The notes beneath the pieces were generated by a model that was given only the letters and a program-made list of their open reading frames with translations, did no database searches and was not told the DNA's origin. The translations under genes were made by a program, and so were the position numbers. A DNA stretch of 64,000 bases from Sporosarcina sp. BI001-red (GTDB lineage: Bacteria; Bacillota; Bacilli; Bacillales_A; Planococcaceae), in the NCBI RefSeq assembly GCF_003384035.1, contig NZ_QQAK01000015.1:62001-126000 (forward strand), read 5' to 3'. Positions 51,613 to 60,560 of the stretch are shown piece after piece (within the stretch, counting starts at the first letter, position 1; each line of letters starts with the position of its first letter).

Positions 51613-52725
51613 TTATACCAGGACGGCTTCCCTATTTGTAAAGTCGATATCATTATAATACGCATTCTTCACGAGTAAGTTTGGACCAAGACAACGAACA
51701 GCTGGACAATGGCAGCTAACGGATTTCGCTAGTGGGTGCTGTTGCCATGCTTCATACATATCAGGGAGATTGCCATCTTGAATATTTCCAAGTGGTGGCA
51801 CATCGCCGAAATCAGTCACAATGACATCACCAGTGAAGATATTAACGTTCAAGCGGGATCGTCCATCGGGATCGTTTCGAACAGACACGTTAGAGCTTGA
51901 CCGAAGTTGAGCCAATAATTCCTGATCATCTATTGAGGGGCTGCAAGAATAGAAAGGCAGCGTTCCAAACAGCATCCAAGTGGAAGGATCACGGAATTGA
52001 AGAATCTCTTTTATCGCCGTGCGAGTTTCATCCAAAGAGAGGACTTCAAGTGTTGAAGCAAAATCACTCGGGTACATCGGATGGATTTCGTGTCGTGCGC
52101 ACTTCATTTCATGTACTACTTGTTCATGGATTTTTTGTAAGTGAGGAAGTGTTCTGCGATTTAACATCGTTTCTGCAGAGACCATCACGCCTAAGTCTGC
52201 CAGTGCACGGCTGTTTTCAATCATCCGTTGAAATTGCTCTGCACGTCGTTCAAACGAAGGAACGCGTTCCATATTCGCGAACCCGCCTTCAGCGAAATCT
52301 TCAACAGTACCCCAGTTATGGGAAATGTGAAGAACATCGAGGAAGGGTGCGATCATTTTATAACGCTCGAGAGGCATCGTCAAATTGGAATTCATCTGTG
52401 TGCGAACGCCACGTTCATGTGCGTATTTAAGGAGGGGCAGGACGTATCGTTCAACCGACCGTTTGGAAAACATCGGCTCCCCTCCTGTTAAGCTGATTGT
52501 ACGCAAATGAGGAATTTCCTCTAATCGCTGGATAAGCAACTCTATCGGAAGTGCGTCAGGATCCTTTGGCTGCAGCATATAGCCGACTGCACAGTGTTCA
52601 CAACGCATATTGCATAAGTAAGTCGTGGTGAATTCAATGCTCGAAAGTACTTGATGTCCGTGGGTATCCACGTCTAAATAAGCTTCCCAAGGATCTTGGG
52701 AGATCATGTTTTTAGTTGAAATCAT
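51613..52725 (-). CDS. yfkAB: YfkAB radical SAM/CxCxxxxC protein
   Basis: 370 residues. The radical SAM cluster motif is CNMRCEHC (Cys38, Cys42, Cys45), with SLTGGEPMF for SAM binding. A second Cys motif, CHCPAVRC (Cys338, Cys340, Cys345), near the end defines the YfkAB family. The product reaction is unknown; the second motif probably binds another iron-sulphur cluster. ATG after CAGGAG; an internal ATG at residue 7 is also possible. Probably co-transcribed with guaD. Confidence 0.93.
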   Translation of the reverse strand: MISTKNMISQDPWEAYLDVDTHGHQVLSSIEFTTTYLCNMRCEHCAVGYMLQPKDPDALPIELLIQRLEEIPHLRTISLTGGEPMFSKRSVERYVLPLLKYAHERGVRTQMNSNLTMPLERYKMIAPFLDVLHISHNWGTVEDFAEGGFANMERVPSFERRAEQFQRMIENSRALADLGVMVSAETMLNRRTLPHLQKIHEQVVHEMKCARHEIHPMYPSDFASTLEVLSLDETRTAIKEILQFRDPSTWMLFGTLPFYSCSPSIDDQELLAQLRSSSNVSVRNDPDGRSRLNVNIFTGDVIVTDFGDVPPLGNIQDGNLPDMYEAWQQHPLAKSVSCHCPAVRCLGPNLLVKNAYYNDIDFTNREAVLV

Positions 52726-52913
52726 AGGTTAAACTCCTGTCTTCTAAATGTACGTAACTAAGTATGCGCTGAATGTGGAGTCGTTGCAATAAAGGAGACA
52801 ATTGCCAGAACTTGTTGAAAATTCAAGGAGCGGGCGGTAAGGAGGAAATTCTATGAGGTGTATCCATCTTTTTTACTATTGGAAAATTATGAACACACAT
52901 TCTATTGGAAAAA

Positions 52914-52939
52914 GTGATATTTCAATAGAAAACGGGTAT
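52914..52939 (+). promoter_or_regulatory. Candidate SigB promoter of csbB
   Basis: Perfect SigB -10 GGGTAT (52934-52939), 14-bp spacer and a weak -35 GTGATA (52914-52919, consensus GTTTAA). csbB is a known SigB-controlled gene in B. subtilis, which raises the likelihood. Confidence 0.4.
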
Positions 52940-52984
52940 TAGAAGGAAAGCCGTTAGCACAAAATTAGAAAGCAGGTGCACAGA

Positions 52985-53956
52985 ATGAAACATGTGTTCA
53001 TTTCATTCGTCATCCCTTCATATAACGAAGAAGGCAATATTTTTACTATGATGAAAGCATTGAATGGCATAATGGCGTTCAGTGGATTGTCTTATGAAGT
53101 GTTATTTGTCGATGATGGAAGCAACGATAAAACGATGGATGAAATTCGTGGGGCACTTATCGATTATCCAGAAGTTGAATACGTGTCTTTTACCCGAAAC
53201 TTCGGGAAAGAGGCTGCTATTTTGGCAGGTCTTGAGTATGCAAAAGGGGATGCCGTGATTTTGATGGATGCCGATTTGCAGCATCCTGCAGAATTGATAC
53301 CCCAATTAATTCGTGGATATGAAGAGGGATATGACCAGGTCATTGCGAAGCGAAATCGGAAAGGAGATTCTCCTATTCGGTCCTTGTTGTCGCGTGCTTA
53401 TTATTGGGGAGTGAACAAAACGATCGATGTCGAGTTACATGATGGCGAAGGTGATTTCCGTTTGCTCAGCCGTCGCGCGGTCGATTCGTTGTTGCAACTC
53501 AGTGAAGGAAATCGTTTTTCCAAAGGGTTGTATTCATGGATTGGATTGGAACAGAAGACGATTTGTTATGATAATGTCACACGACAGCATGGTGAAACGA
53601 AGTGGTCATTTAAGCAATTGCTCAACTATGCAGTGGATGGTATCGTGTCGTTTAATACGAAGCCATTGCGATTGTGCTTCTATACAGGTTTGGTAAGCAT
53701 GTTTTTAGCTATTAGCTATATTTTTATCACGTTAATTGATATCGCAAGAAACGGTGTAGACGTACCCGGTTATTTCACGACTATTTCAGCAGTCCTCTTT
53801 CTTGGTGGAGTCCAATTGTTATCCTTAGGCATAATCGGAGAGTATGTTGGACGGATTTACAATGAAACTAAAAAACGCCCGCATTACCTCGTTCGACGGA
53901 CAAGCGAAGCGGTGAAAGGAAAACCAGTCTCTCATGCCAAAATTCGAAGTTCGTGA
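52985..53956 (+). CDS. csbB: GT2 glycosyltransferase CsbB-like
   Basis: 323 residues. N-terminal GT-A domain with FVIPSYNEEGN, FVDDGSNDKT, FGKEAAILAGLEYA and the DxD motif in LMDADLQHP; two membrane helices at about 235-255 and 268-290. In B. subtilis CsbB makes undecaprenyl-phosphate GlcNAc on the cytoplasmic face. It is followed by gtcA (overlap 23 bases) and yfhO (overlap 4 bases), the known three-gene cassette for lipoteichoic acid glycosylation. The ATG is chosen because the AGCAGGTG site precedes it. Confidence 0.93.
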   Translation: MKHVFISFVIPSYNEEGNIFTMMKALNGIMAFSGLSYEVLFVDDGSNDKTMDEIRGALIDYPEVEYVSFTRNFGKEAAILAGLEYAKGDAVILMDADLQHPAELIPQLIRGYEEGYDQVIAKRNRKGDSPIRSLLSRAYYWGVNKTIDVELHDGEGDFRLLSRRAVDSLLQLSEGNRFSKGLYSWIGLEQKTICYDNVTRQHGETKWSFKQLLNYAVDGIVSFNTKPLRLCFYTGLVSMFLAISYIFITLIDIARNGVDVPGYFTTISAVLFLGGVQLLSLGIIGEYVGRIYNETKKRPHYLVRRTSEAVKGKPVSHAKIRSS

Positions 53957-54314
53957 ATTCATCACATTCGCCATTGTTGGCGTAATTAATACAGCCACCT
54001 ACTATGCGTTTTACTTGTATGGATTAAAAGGGCTTGGATTAGCCTATATGATCTCTCATTTTAGTGCTGTCATTTTAAGTATGGTTATTTCATTTTTCTT
54101 GAATAGTTATGTGACCTATAAAGTGAAACCTACACTAAAAAAGTTTTTAATATACCCGGTGACTCAACTTGTCAATATCGTGGTGACTGCTGTGTTGCTC
54201 TACATTCTAGTAGACGGATTGCATGTGAGCAGTAGCATTGCGCCTCTGGGGGCGTTAATCATTACAGTTCCTGTGACATTCGTTGTGACTGGAAAGGTGC
54301 TGAAGGCGGCATGA
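53934..54314 (+). CDS. gtcA: GtrA/GtcA family flippase
   Basis: 126 residues, four membrane helices, GtrA family: ITFAIVGVINTATYYAFY in helix 1, SFFLNSYVTYKV in the loop after helix 2, and a third and fourth helix to the end. Members flip undecaprenyl-phosphate sugars to the outer face. It starts inside csbB and ends with the overlapping yfhO start (ATGATG). Confidence 0.93.
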   Translation: MPKFEVREFITFAIVGVINTATYYAFYLYGLKGLGLAYMISHFSAVILSMVISFFLNSYVTYKVKPTLKKFLIYPVTQLVNIVVTAVLLYILVDGLHVSSSIAPLGALIITVPVTFVVTGKVLKAA

Positions 54315-56929
54315 TGACTAAAAAAAGTTGGCTCGGACTTGTTGTTGTGAGTGTGATTACAGCAATACTTGCACACTGGTTCATGTTGTCAGAATGGATG
54401 CAAGGACGCTACGTGGTAGGTCCGAACGACGGCTTATCACAAATGATTCCTTTCAAACATTTTCTTTATGAATCCATGCGTGACGGGAACTTCTTTTACT
54501 CAGAACGTTTTGGCTTAGGGGGCGGAACTTTTTCACAACTAGGTTATTACTTTTCAACATCCATAGTCTTTTTACTAACTGCCTTAGTTACAGCAGTCTT
54601 AGAGTGGATAGGGGTTCTGACTACTCCTGGACTTCAACACTGGGCAGATGTAACTGTGTTTGTCAGTATCATTCGGCTGACTGTGATTCTGCTAATCACA
54701 ACAGTTTTCTTTCGCTTAATCGGTTTGAAAACACGATTCGCCTATATCGGCGCAACTATTTATGGAGTTAGTATTTTGTACTTCCGCCATGTGACGTATT
54801 GGGAGTTCTTTGCAGATGCTATTATTTTTCTACCACTATTACTCATCGGTGCAGAACGGATTATGCGCTACGGGAAACCAGGTTGGTTCATTGCCGCGGT
54901 AGCACTCAGCATGATCGACAATTTCTATTTTGCCTATATTAATTTCTTGCTAACGTTGATCTACATAGTTTTTCGATGGATTATCCCTTTGGTTGAGGGT
55001 GAGTTGAAGCGGACGAAGCAAATCATACAATTTCTATTAGGTGGGGTGCTTGGAGCAGCAATCAGTAGTCCATTTTTTGTTCCGGCTGTTTACGGGTATT
55101 TGAATAACTTCAGACCACCATTTGAAGGGGACATTCCACTGTTCGATATGACGGAGAATATTTTATCCGATGGGAAGTTAGTGGTCTTACCTGCTATTGT
55201 GATCCTTTGCCTAATTCTATTTCCATTGTATAAAAAGAAAGCATTTGGGTTATTTGCTCTTATGACCGTATTGTTAGCAATTCTTCACGCATCTCCTGCA
55301 GTTGGAAGTGTGTTTAATGGGTTATCCGCACCACAATTTCGATGGGAACACATGCTAATGTTAGTTGCAGGTGGATTGGCAGCTGTCGCAATGCAGAATT
55401 GGAAGGAAATCTACTTGAAGCATGTAGTAATTGGGGCGTTCGGGACAATCGTGGTTTATTACCTATTTTCAATTATGGAATTGGAAGGTAAGCCAAGTTT
55501 GTATGCTGACAGTTTAGTTGTGATGGCACTGCTAACTTGTGCAGTTGCAATTCTTGCTGCTGTTCGGCAATTTAAACATTGGGATATTGCATTGTGGATC
55601 GTGATTATCGGTTCCAGTTTAGTCACAGTAAACATGTTTCAAGAGGAAAAGCTCACAGGAAATCATCAGAAAGTAGAGCAAGTTCAAGGACAAGGCATTC
55701 CGCAGTCCTTTTTCAAGAGTGAAGCCTACAACGGGGAAGAATCACGCGAACTGGTCCAGCAGTTGACGTCGCGTGAAAAAGATCCACTCACAAGAATCGA
55801 TTGGATGATTGGTACACGCAACAACACACCGATTGTCCAGGACTTTTTAGGGACAAGTATTTACTCGAGTATTTTAAATCAGCACTTGCTGCATTTTTAC
55901 TTAGACGACTTATCGATCGACATGGGACGAGAGAGTGTCAGTCGATATGCGGGATTTGGCGGACGAACGAACCTCTATAGCTTACTGAACGGAGGATATA
56001 CGGTTCGTTCAGATAAGGGGAATCCGGTTCCGTTCGGTTTTGAAAAAGTCGCGCAAAAGGGTGATTTCAAAGCGTTTGAAAACGAACACCGTCTACCATT
56101 TGTCCGAACTACGAATACGGTCTATACAGAAGAACAGTTGGCGAAAAGTCCTGCGATTGCTCGGGAGCACGCGATGTTAGATGGTGTAATTTTGGATGGG
56201 TGGGATGAATCATCAGAATCTGTTCCAGTTGCGAAAAATGTAATGGACAAGGTGACCATTCATCCTATCCAAGCTACGTATGAAGATGACAAACTTGTAG
56301 TGACAGGAAAGAATGGCGGAATCGATTTAAAAGTGTCGGATGTCCGTCTTCTGAAAGAAGACGTGTATGTTTCTTTTCACTTAGAGCGCGCAACTTCAGA
56401 CATAGGCTTTCAACTCAAAGTGAATGACTACAAAACGACACGTAAACGGTCGGATTCGATATACCGCACGCGTGTCAATGACATGACGATCCGGGTCCCA
56501 TCTGAAGAAACGATTCGAATCCGTGTGCCTAAAGGGACGTATACATTAAGTGATTTAGCTCTTTACGCTGAGGATTATTCCACACTTCAGAAGGCTGAGC
56601 GGAAAGCCAAACAGACTTCTGAACCAATCGTAGAGTGGAAAGGCGGTCGTGTAATTGTACAGTTGGATAATTCAAATGGAGACAGTCTGGCGATCATGCC
56701 GGTTCCATTTGAAAAAGGGTGGACCGCTAAAGTGAATGGAAAAAAAGTGTCTGTGTTGAAAGCGAATTATGCGTTTACGGGTATACCGATAGTGGCGGGT
56801 ACCAATACAATTGAAATGTCATATCGGCCCCCTTATTTCGGAGTATCTCTGGTTGTAAGTTTACTCGCGTTAATAGGAACACTCTTCTGGATGATTAGGA
56901 AAAAGAGAAACACCCCTTCCGCTAATTAA
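54311..56929 (+). CDS. yfhO: YfhO family GT-C glycosyltransferase
   Basis: 872 residues, about twelve membrane helices in the first 450 residues, followed by a large extracytoplasmic domain and one helix at the end (near 848-866). The start region with GPNDGLSQMIPF and the stretch VTYWEFFADAIIFLPLLLIG are family features; PFEKGWTAKVNGKKVSV is the YfhO C-terminal motif. In B. subtilis YfhO moves GlcNAc from the carrier to lipoteichoic acid outside the cell. Last gene of csbB-gtcA-yfhO. Confidence 0.93.
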   Translation: MMTKKSWLGLVVVSVITAILAHWFMLSEWMQGRYVVGPNDGLSQMIPFKHFLYESMRDGNFFYSERFGLGGGTFSQLGYYFSTSIVFLLTALVTAVLEWIGVLTTPGLQHWADVTVFVSIIRLTVILLITTVFFRLIGLKTRFAYIGATIYGVSILYFRHVTYWEFFADAIIFLPLLLIGAERIMRYGKPGWFIAAVALSMIDNFYFAYINFLLTLIYIVFRWIIPLVEGELKRTKQIIQFLLGGVLGAAISSPFFVPAVYGYLNNFRPPFEGDIPLFDMTENILSDGKLVVLPAIVILCLILFPLYKKKAFGLFALMTVLLAILHASPAVGSVFNGLSAPQFRWEHMLMLVAGGLAAVAMQNWKEIYLKHVVIGAFGTIVVYYLFSIMELEGKPSLYADSLVVMALLTCAVAILAAVRQFKHWDIALWIVIIGSSLVTVNMFQEEKLTGNHQKVEQVQGQGIPQSFFKSEAYNGEESRELVQQLTSREKDPLTRIDWMIGTRNNTPIVQDFLGTSIYSSILNQHLLHFYLDDLSIDMGRESVSRYAGFGGRTNLYSLLNGGYTVRSDKGNPVPFGFEKVAQKGDFKAFENEHRLPFVRTTNTVYTEEQLAKSPAIAREHAMLDGVILDGWDESSESVPVAKNVMDKVTIHPIQATYEDDKLVVTGKNGGIDLKVSDVRLLKEDVYVSFHLERATSDIGFQLKVNDYKTTRKRSDSIYRTRVNDMTIRVPSEETIRIRVPKGTYTLSDLALYAEDYSTLQKAERKAKQTSEPIVEWKGGRVIVQLDNSNGDSLAIMPVPFEKGWTAKVNGKKVSVLKANYAFTGIPIVAGTNTIEMSYRPPYFGVSLVVSLLALIGTLFWMIRKKRNTPSAN

Positions 56930-56944
56930 TGCGGAAGGGATGTT
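56912..56944 (+). terminator. Hairpin over the yfhO stop codon
   Basis: CCCTTCCGC pairs with GCGGAAGGG with the stop codon in the loop. The T-run is short, so termination may be partial. Confidence 0.5.
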
Positions 56945-57054
56945 CTCGTAATAGGCGATCTACTTATCGGATCTCTGGTAAATGATTTCTCGTCCTATAA
57001 CCAATTCAACTTACTAGATGAAGTTCCTTACCTTATTCTGAAATCACGGAAAGT

Positions 57055-57284
57055 GCTCATAAACCATAGAAAACGCTCATAAACCTAGGAAAGTGATCAT
57101 AAATCACGGAAAGCGCTCATAAACCTAGGAAAGTGCTCATAAACCACAGAAAGCGCTCATAAACCTAGGAAAGTGATCATAAATCACAGAAAGCGCTCAT
57201 AAACCTAGGAAAGTGATCATAAACCACGCAAAACGCTCATAAACTCTGCAAAGTGCTCATAAACCACGCAAAACGCTCATAAAC
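57055..57284 (-). repeat. Tandem array of 12 TTTATGAGC units, exact 20-bp period, minus orientation
   Basis: G[CA]TCATAAA recurs every 20 bases from 57055 to 57275, twelve times with no slip; on the minus strand it reads TTTATGAGC (or TTTATGATC in three copies). Spacers alternate between CCTAGGAAAG-like and CACGGAAAGC-like forms, again a 40-bp super-unit. It lies in the 538-base gap between convergent yfhO and the ykoC-like gene. Bases 56945-57054 and 57285-57384 show nothing recognisable. Confidence 0.95.
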
Positions 57285-57384
57285 GCAAAGTAGCATCCCA
57301 TCCAACCCCACTCGCGGAGTAAGCCAAACGCCAACTTCACACAATTTCGCGACCAATCAAGCACTTTAAAAACAAATTAAAGGG

Positions 57385-57410
57385 AGCTTCGCCTCCGCGA
57401 AGTCGTTTTA
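57385..57410 (+). terminator. Weak hairpin with T-rich tail
   Basis: CTTCGC pairs with GCGAAG around CTCC, followed by TCGTTTTA. Confidence 0.5.
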
Positions 57411-57426
57411 TTGAAATATCCTAACA

Positions 57427-57464
57427 AAAACAGGAGCTTCCCATCACCGGGAGGCTCCTGTTTT
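57427..57464. terminator. Bidirectional terminator
   Basis: AAAACAGGAGCTTCCC pairs with GGGAGGCTCCTGTTTT around six bases; serves the minus-strand ykoEDC operon and the plus strand. Confidence 0.92.
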
Positions 57465-57467
57465 CAC

Positions 57468-58241
57468 TTAATTCATCACAAACGCAACCATCGAAACACT
57501 AGCTATACTCACGGAAATTACGCCGATAAACACCACATCCATCCGACTGTATGAAGTCGGGTAGAAGTAAGTTCGGGCGGCGCCCATCTGGTATTGTTTT
57601 GCCTCCATCGCAATAGCAATCCGCTGCGCACGGCGAATACTTTGTGCAAATAGAGGTACTGCGTATGCTTGAATCCGTTCGCCCCAACCCTTCATCCCAC
57701 GAGAGAACGTAATGCCGCGAACTTTCAGTGCGTTACTCCGTACTTGAATCTCCTCGACCACAACAGGGAGCAAGCGAATCGATGCGATGAAACTGTACGC
57801 ATATTTTGAAGGTAATCGGAATTGCTGCATCATCGCGTAAAAGAACAGTACCGGTTGCACAGTGAGTAGAAATGTAAAACCGACAAACCCGAATGTTAAC
57901 GATTTTGTACCGAGTAGCAATCCGTGCTGTATGCTCTCTTCAGAAATTTTAAAGAGTCCCCATTGCCAGATCACTGTATCTCCTTTACCGAACAGCATCA
58001 TTGTGAACGCTGAAGAGGCAAAAGAGATAATAAGTGGAATTGAAAGTAGTGCTAACTTTCGGATCGGATATCCACTGAATCCATAGAGTAGAATCCCGAA
58101 TAGGACAGCTAGCCAACTGACAAAGGCTAAATTCCTAGTGAACAGCGTAAAGAGTAGCAGCAAAACAAAAATCATGAATTTCAACGCCGGATTCACTCGA
58201 AATAGCCATGTTTCTCGATTAGGCGTAAACCAAGCGGGCAT
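57468..58241 (-). CDS. ykoC: ECF transporter transmembrane subunit (YkoC-like)
   Basis: About 257 residues, EcfT/CbiQ family, five to six membrane helices. The two coupling motifs Ala-Arg-Gly type appear as SNALKVRGITFSRGMKGWGER and AQRIAIAMEAKQYQMGAARTY. It holds the S component and ATPases together. The start chosen has GGGGGT eight bases before it and lies inside the ykoD end, giving a 23-base overlap. Third gene of ykoEDC. Confidence 0.9.
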   Translation of the reverse strand: MPAWFTPNRETWLFRVNPALKFMIFVLLLLFTLFTRNLAFVSWLAVLFGILLYGFSGYPIRKLALLSIPLIISFASSAFTMMLFGKGDTVIWQWGLFKISEESIQHGLLLGTKSLTFGFVGFTFLLTVQPVLFFYAMMQQFRLPSKYAYSFIASIRLLPVVVEEIQVRSNALKVRGITFSRGMKGWGERIQAYAVPLFAQSIRRAQRIAIAMEAKQYQMGAARTYFYPTSYSRMDVVFIGVISVSIASVSMVAFVMN

Positions 58242-59712
58242 CCGCAACACCCCCTTTACGCGTGCATGAAACGAGCTCTCCATCCGAAACTGTCCAAATA
58301 TCTGTCGCGAAATGTGATGCGATCTCTAAATCATGTGTTACCATCACGATCGTCATGCCATTCCTCCGCAACGACTCCAACTTTTCTAGCATCCCGAACG
58401 TATTGCGAGCATCTTGACCGAATGTCGGTTCATCCAACAACAAAATGTCGGTGGATGAAGTTAGCGCAGTTGCGACGCTCAAGCGTCTCTTTTGACCAAC
58501 CGATAACTGATAGGGATGGCGGTTACCTGAGACGGGTAAGTTGAACAGCTCAATCATTTCTTCTGCATGGTGATTCGCTTCAGTAGACGAAACACTCATC
58601 AACGAAATCGTCAATTCATCCGTAATCGAATTCGTTACAAACTGAAGTTCCGGGTTTTGGAAGACGAGCGATAGTCCAGCAGGAAGTGTTTTCCTACGCT
58701 TCTTTTGTACGATAGGCTCGCCATTCACTTGCAACGCACCTGACGTTTTCAATAACTGCATAAGAGAAAGCAGTAGCGAGCTCTTACCAGAACCGTTCTC
58801 TCCCAAAATCGTCACCCAAGAACCTTGGCGAATAGATGCGCTTGGCACGTGAATAACGGATTTCTTACCGCGATACCCGTTGAATTCCTCCGCGTGAAGA
58901 ACTTCAACCGTACTTGTGGATGAACGATTCTCACTCAACGTCTTAAATACTTTTGAATTCAAATAGTCATCCCATACTCCTGGATACCAAATGCCATATC
59001 GAATGAGTTCTTCCTTATAATCTTTGAAAATCGAATCAGGCGGACCATCTGCTGCTATCTTTCCATCATCCGTAAACAGAACGACACGGTCAATCCACTC
59101 AGCGATCTGCTCAATCTTGTGTTCCACAATGACGACAGTCTGCTCAGCTGTTGCGGCTTGGATGGATGTCCAAATTTGCTTAGTACCTTCAGGATCTAGA
59201 AGGGCAGAAGGTTCATCCAAAAACAGCACTTCCGGCTCCATCAGTAGCACAGAAGCAAGGGCTAGCCGTTGTTTCATACCTTGAGAAAGCTCAAGAATTG
59301 GAGTGTGTAAGTCAGTTAGATGAAGGCCGACACGTTCCAGCGATGCAACAATTAGCACTTGCATTTCTTCGCGTGGCACGTTCAAGTTTTCCAATACAAA
59401 TGCGAGTTCTTCATCTACATAAGGCATGCAAAATTGAGTGTCGGGATCTTGGAAGACAAATCCCCATGAATCCGGGAGCTCAAGTGCTTCTGCTTTCATT
59501 GGTAACTCAAAGGAATTCGGGACGATGCCACTGGCAACTTGCAGCAGCGTTGACTTCCCGCAGCCGCTAGGACCGAGCAACAGCACTTTTTCACCTTTAC
59601 GAACTGAGAAGGAGAGGTCCTTGAATAACAAGGTTTCCTCTCCAGGAAACTTCAATCGCAACTTCGTCATACTGAATGCGGCTTCTCGATGATGTGTTAT
59701 CGCAGTTTTCAT
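58219..59712 (-). CDS. ykoD: ECF transporter fused ATP-binding subunit (YkoD-like)
   Basis: 497 residues holding two ABC ATPase domains in one chain. Domain 1: GPSGCGKSTLL near residue 48, signature LELSQGMKQRLALA, VLFLDEPSALLDP. Domain 2: GENGSGKSSLL near 300, signature YQLSVGQKRRLSVA, ILLLDEPTFGQDA. This double architecture is that of YkoD. It powers uptake of the thiamin precursor bound by YkoE. RBS CAGGTGA before the ATG, five bases after the ykoE stop. Confidence 0.93.
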   Translation of the reverse strand: MKTAITHHREAAFSMTKLRLKFPGEETLLFKDLSFSVRKGEKVLLLGPSGCGKSTLLQVASGIVPNSFELPMKAEALELPDSWGFVFQDPDTQFCMPYVDEELAFVLENLNVPREEMQVLIVASLERVGLHLTDLHTPILELSQGMKQRLALASVLLMEPEVLFLDEPSALLDPEGTKQIWTSIQAATAEQTVVIVEHKIEQIAEWIDRVVLFTDDGKIAADGPPDSIFKDYKEELIRYGIWYPGVWDDYLNSKVFKTLSENRSSTSTVEVLHAEEFNGYRGKKSVIHVPSASIRQGSWVTILGENGSGKSSLLLSLMQLLKTSGALQVNGEPIVQKKRRKTLPAGLSLVFQNPELQFVTNSITDELTISLMSVSSTEANHHAEEMIELFNLPVSGNRHPYQLSVGQKRRLSVATALTSSTDILLLDEPTFGQDARNTFGMLEKLESLRRNGMTIVMVTHDLEIASHFATDIWTVSDGELVSCTRKGGVADARLVYA

Positions 59713-59717
59713 TCAAA

Positions 59718-60287
59718 TCACCTGTCCAGCAGCGAATACTCTTCTTTCGCTACCGGTCGTATGGATTGAGTAACACCTGTCGCTTCGAGTGCACGAACGA
59801 TGAGTACTGCAAATACACCCGTAAAGATGAATGCACTAATTGCGCGCAATCCATATTTTACAACGAGCGCCCAAGTTTCCAAGTCAGCATATCCGTAAAA
59901 CATGTCCAGCCCGAAACTCGCAGCACATGAGAAGACTCCTGCAACCCCCGCAATGACCATAGAGAACTTTCTATAACGGAATGCCGCAAACAGCAATTCT
60001 GCAGCTAAACCTTGAGCAAACCCGTAAATTAGAACTTCCAACCCATGTCCGATAAATGCAGAAAGACCTGCACCTGCAATACTGGCAATCAATGCAACAC
60101 CCGGCTTACGGATGAGTAGAAATGCAAACACGCCAGTCATGAACCACATACCATAAAGCAGCTGTCGCGCAACAGGCATCATCGGTTTGACAACCGTATA
60201 AAGATCATCCCAAAACTTCATAAGGATCCCAAATACGACACCTACCATAATCGTAATGAGTAAATCGGTGAATGTTAACTTTTTCAT
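59718..60287 (-). CDS. ykoE: ECF transporter substrate-binding S component YkoE
   Basis: 189 residues, about five to six membrane helices. LLITIMVGVVFGILMKFWDDLY at the start and QGLAAELLFAAFRYRKF in the middle match YkoE, the S component for hydroxymethylpyrimidine/thiamin. The TPP riboswitch in front supports a vitamin B1 substrate. B. subtilis has ykoF as an extra soluble binding protein; no ykoF is present here. Confidence 0.93.
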   Translation of the reverse strand: MKKLTFTDLLITIMVGVVFGILMKFWDDLYTVVKPMMPVARQLLYGMWFMTGVFAFLLIRKPGVALIASIAGAGLSAFIGHGLEVLIYGFAQGLAAELLFAAFRYRKFSMVIAGVAGVFSCAASFGLDMFYGYADLETWALVVKYGLRAISAFIFTGVFAVLIVRALEATGVTQSIRPVAKEEYSLLDR

Positions 60288-60321
60288 GGAACTCCAACTC
60301 CTTTTTTGCTTGTGTTCTCAC

Positions 60322-60352
60322 AAAAAAAGACCGTCTGAAAGCGCAGACGGTC
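60322..60352 (-). terminator. Riboswitch expression-platform terminator
   Basis: On the minus strand GACCGTCTG pairs with CAGACGGTC and runs into seven T, between the TPP aptamer and ykoE. Confidence 0.92.
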
Positions 60353-60387
60353 GAGGAGTGGGTTCCCGGGTACCCAAATGATCCTCA

Positions 60388-60485
60388 GATCACGGCTCTC
60401 TACGCTGGCATTATCCAGATCAGATGCGGTCAGCAGCGGATTCGTCTGCTATCTCAGCCTGATTCACTCAAGCACCCGTACGGTC
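60388..60485 (-). promoter_or_regulatory. TPP riboswitch (THI element)
   Basis: On the minus strand the aptamer has GGGTGC, GGCTGAGAT, and then CTGATCTGGATAATGCCAGC followed by GTAGAGA, the universally conserved thi-box core. The outer stem closes with ACTGACCG/CGGTCAGT-side bases and CACGGCTCTC. With a terminator below it, TPP binding should stop ykoEDC transcription. Confidence 0.95.
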
Positions 60486-60503
60486 AGTTATGTAAGTGAC
60501 TCG

Positions 60504-60532
60504 AGTATACAACAGTACAAATTTTCTGGCAA
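60504..60532 (-). promoter_or_regulatory. SigA promoter of ykoEDC
   Basis: Minus strand: -35 TTGCCA (60527-60532), 17-bp spacer, -10 TATACT (60504-60509), just before the riboswitch. Confidence 0.8.
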
Positions 60533-60560
60533 CCTCTCTCTCACCTAACAGTTTAAGATA

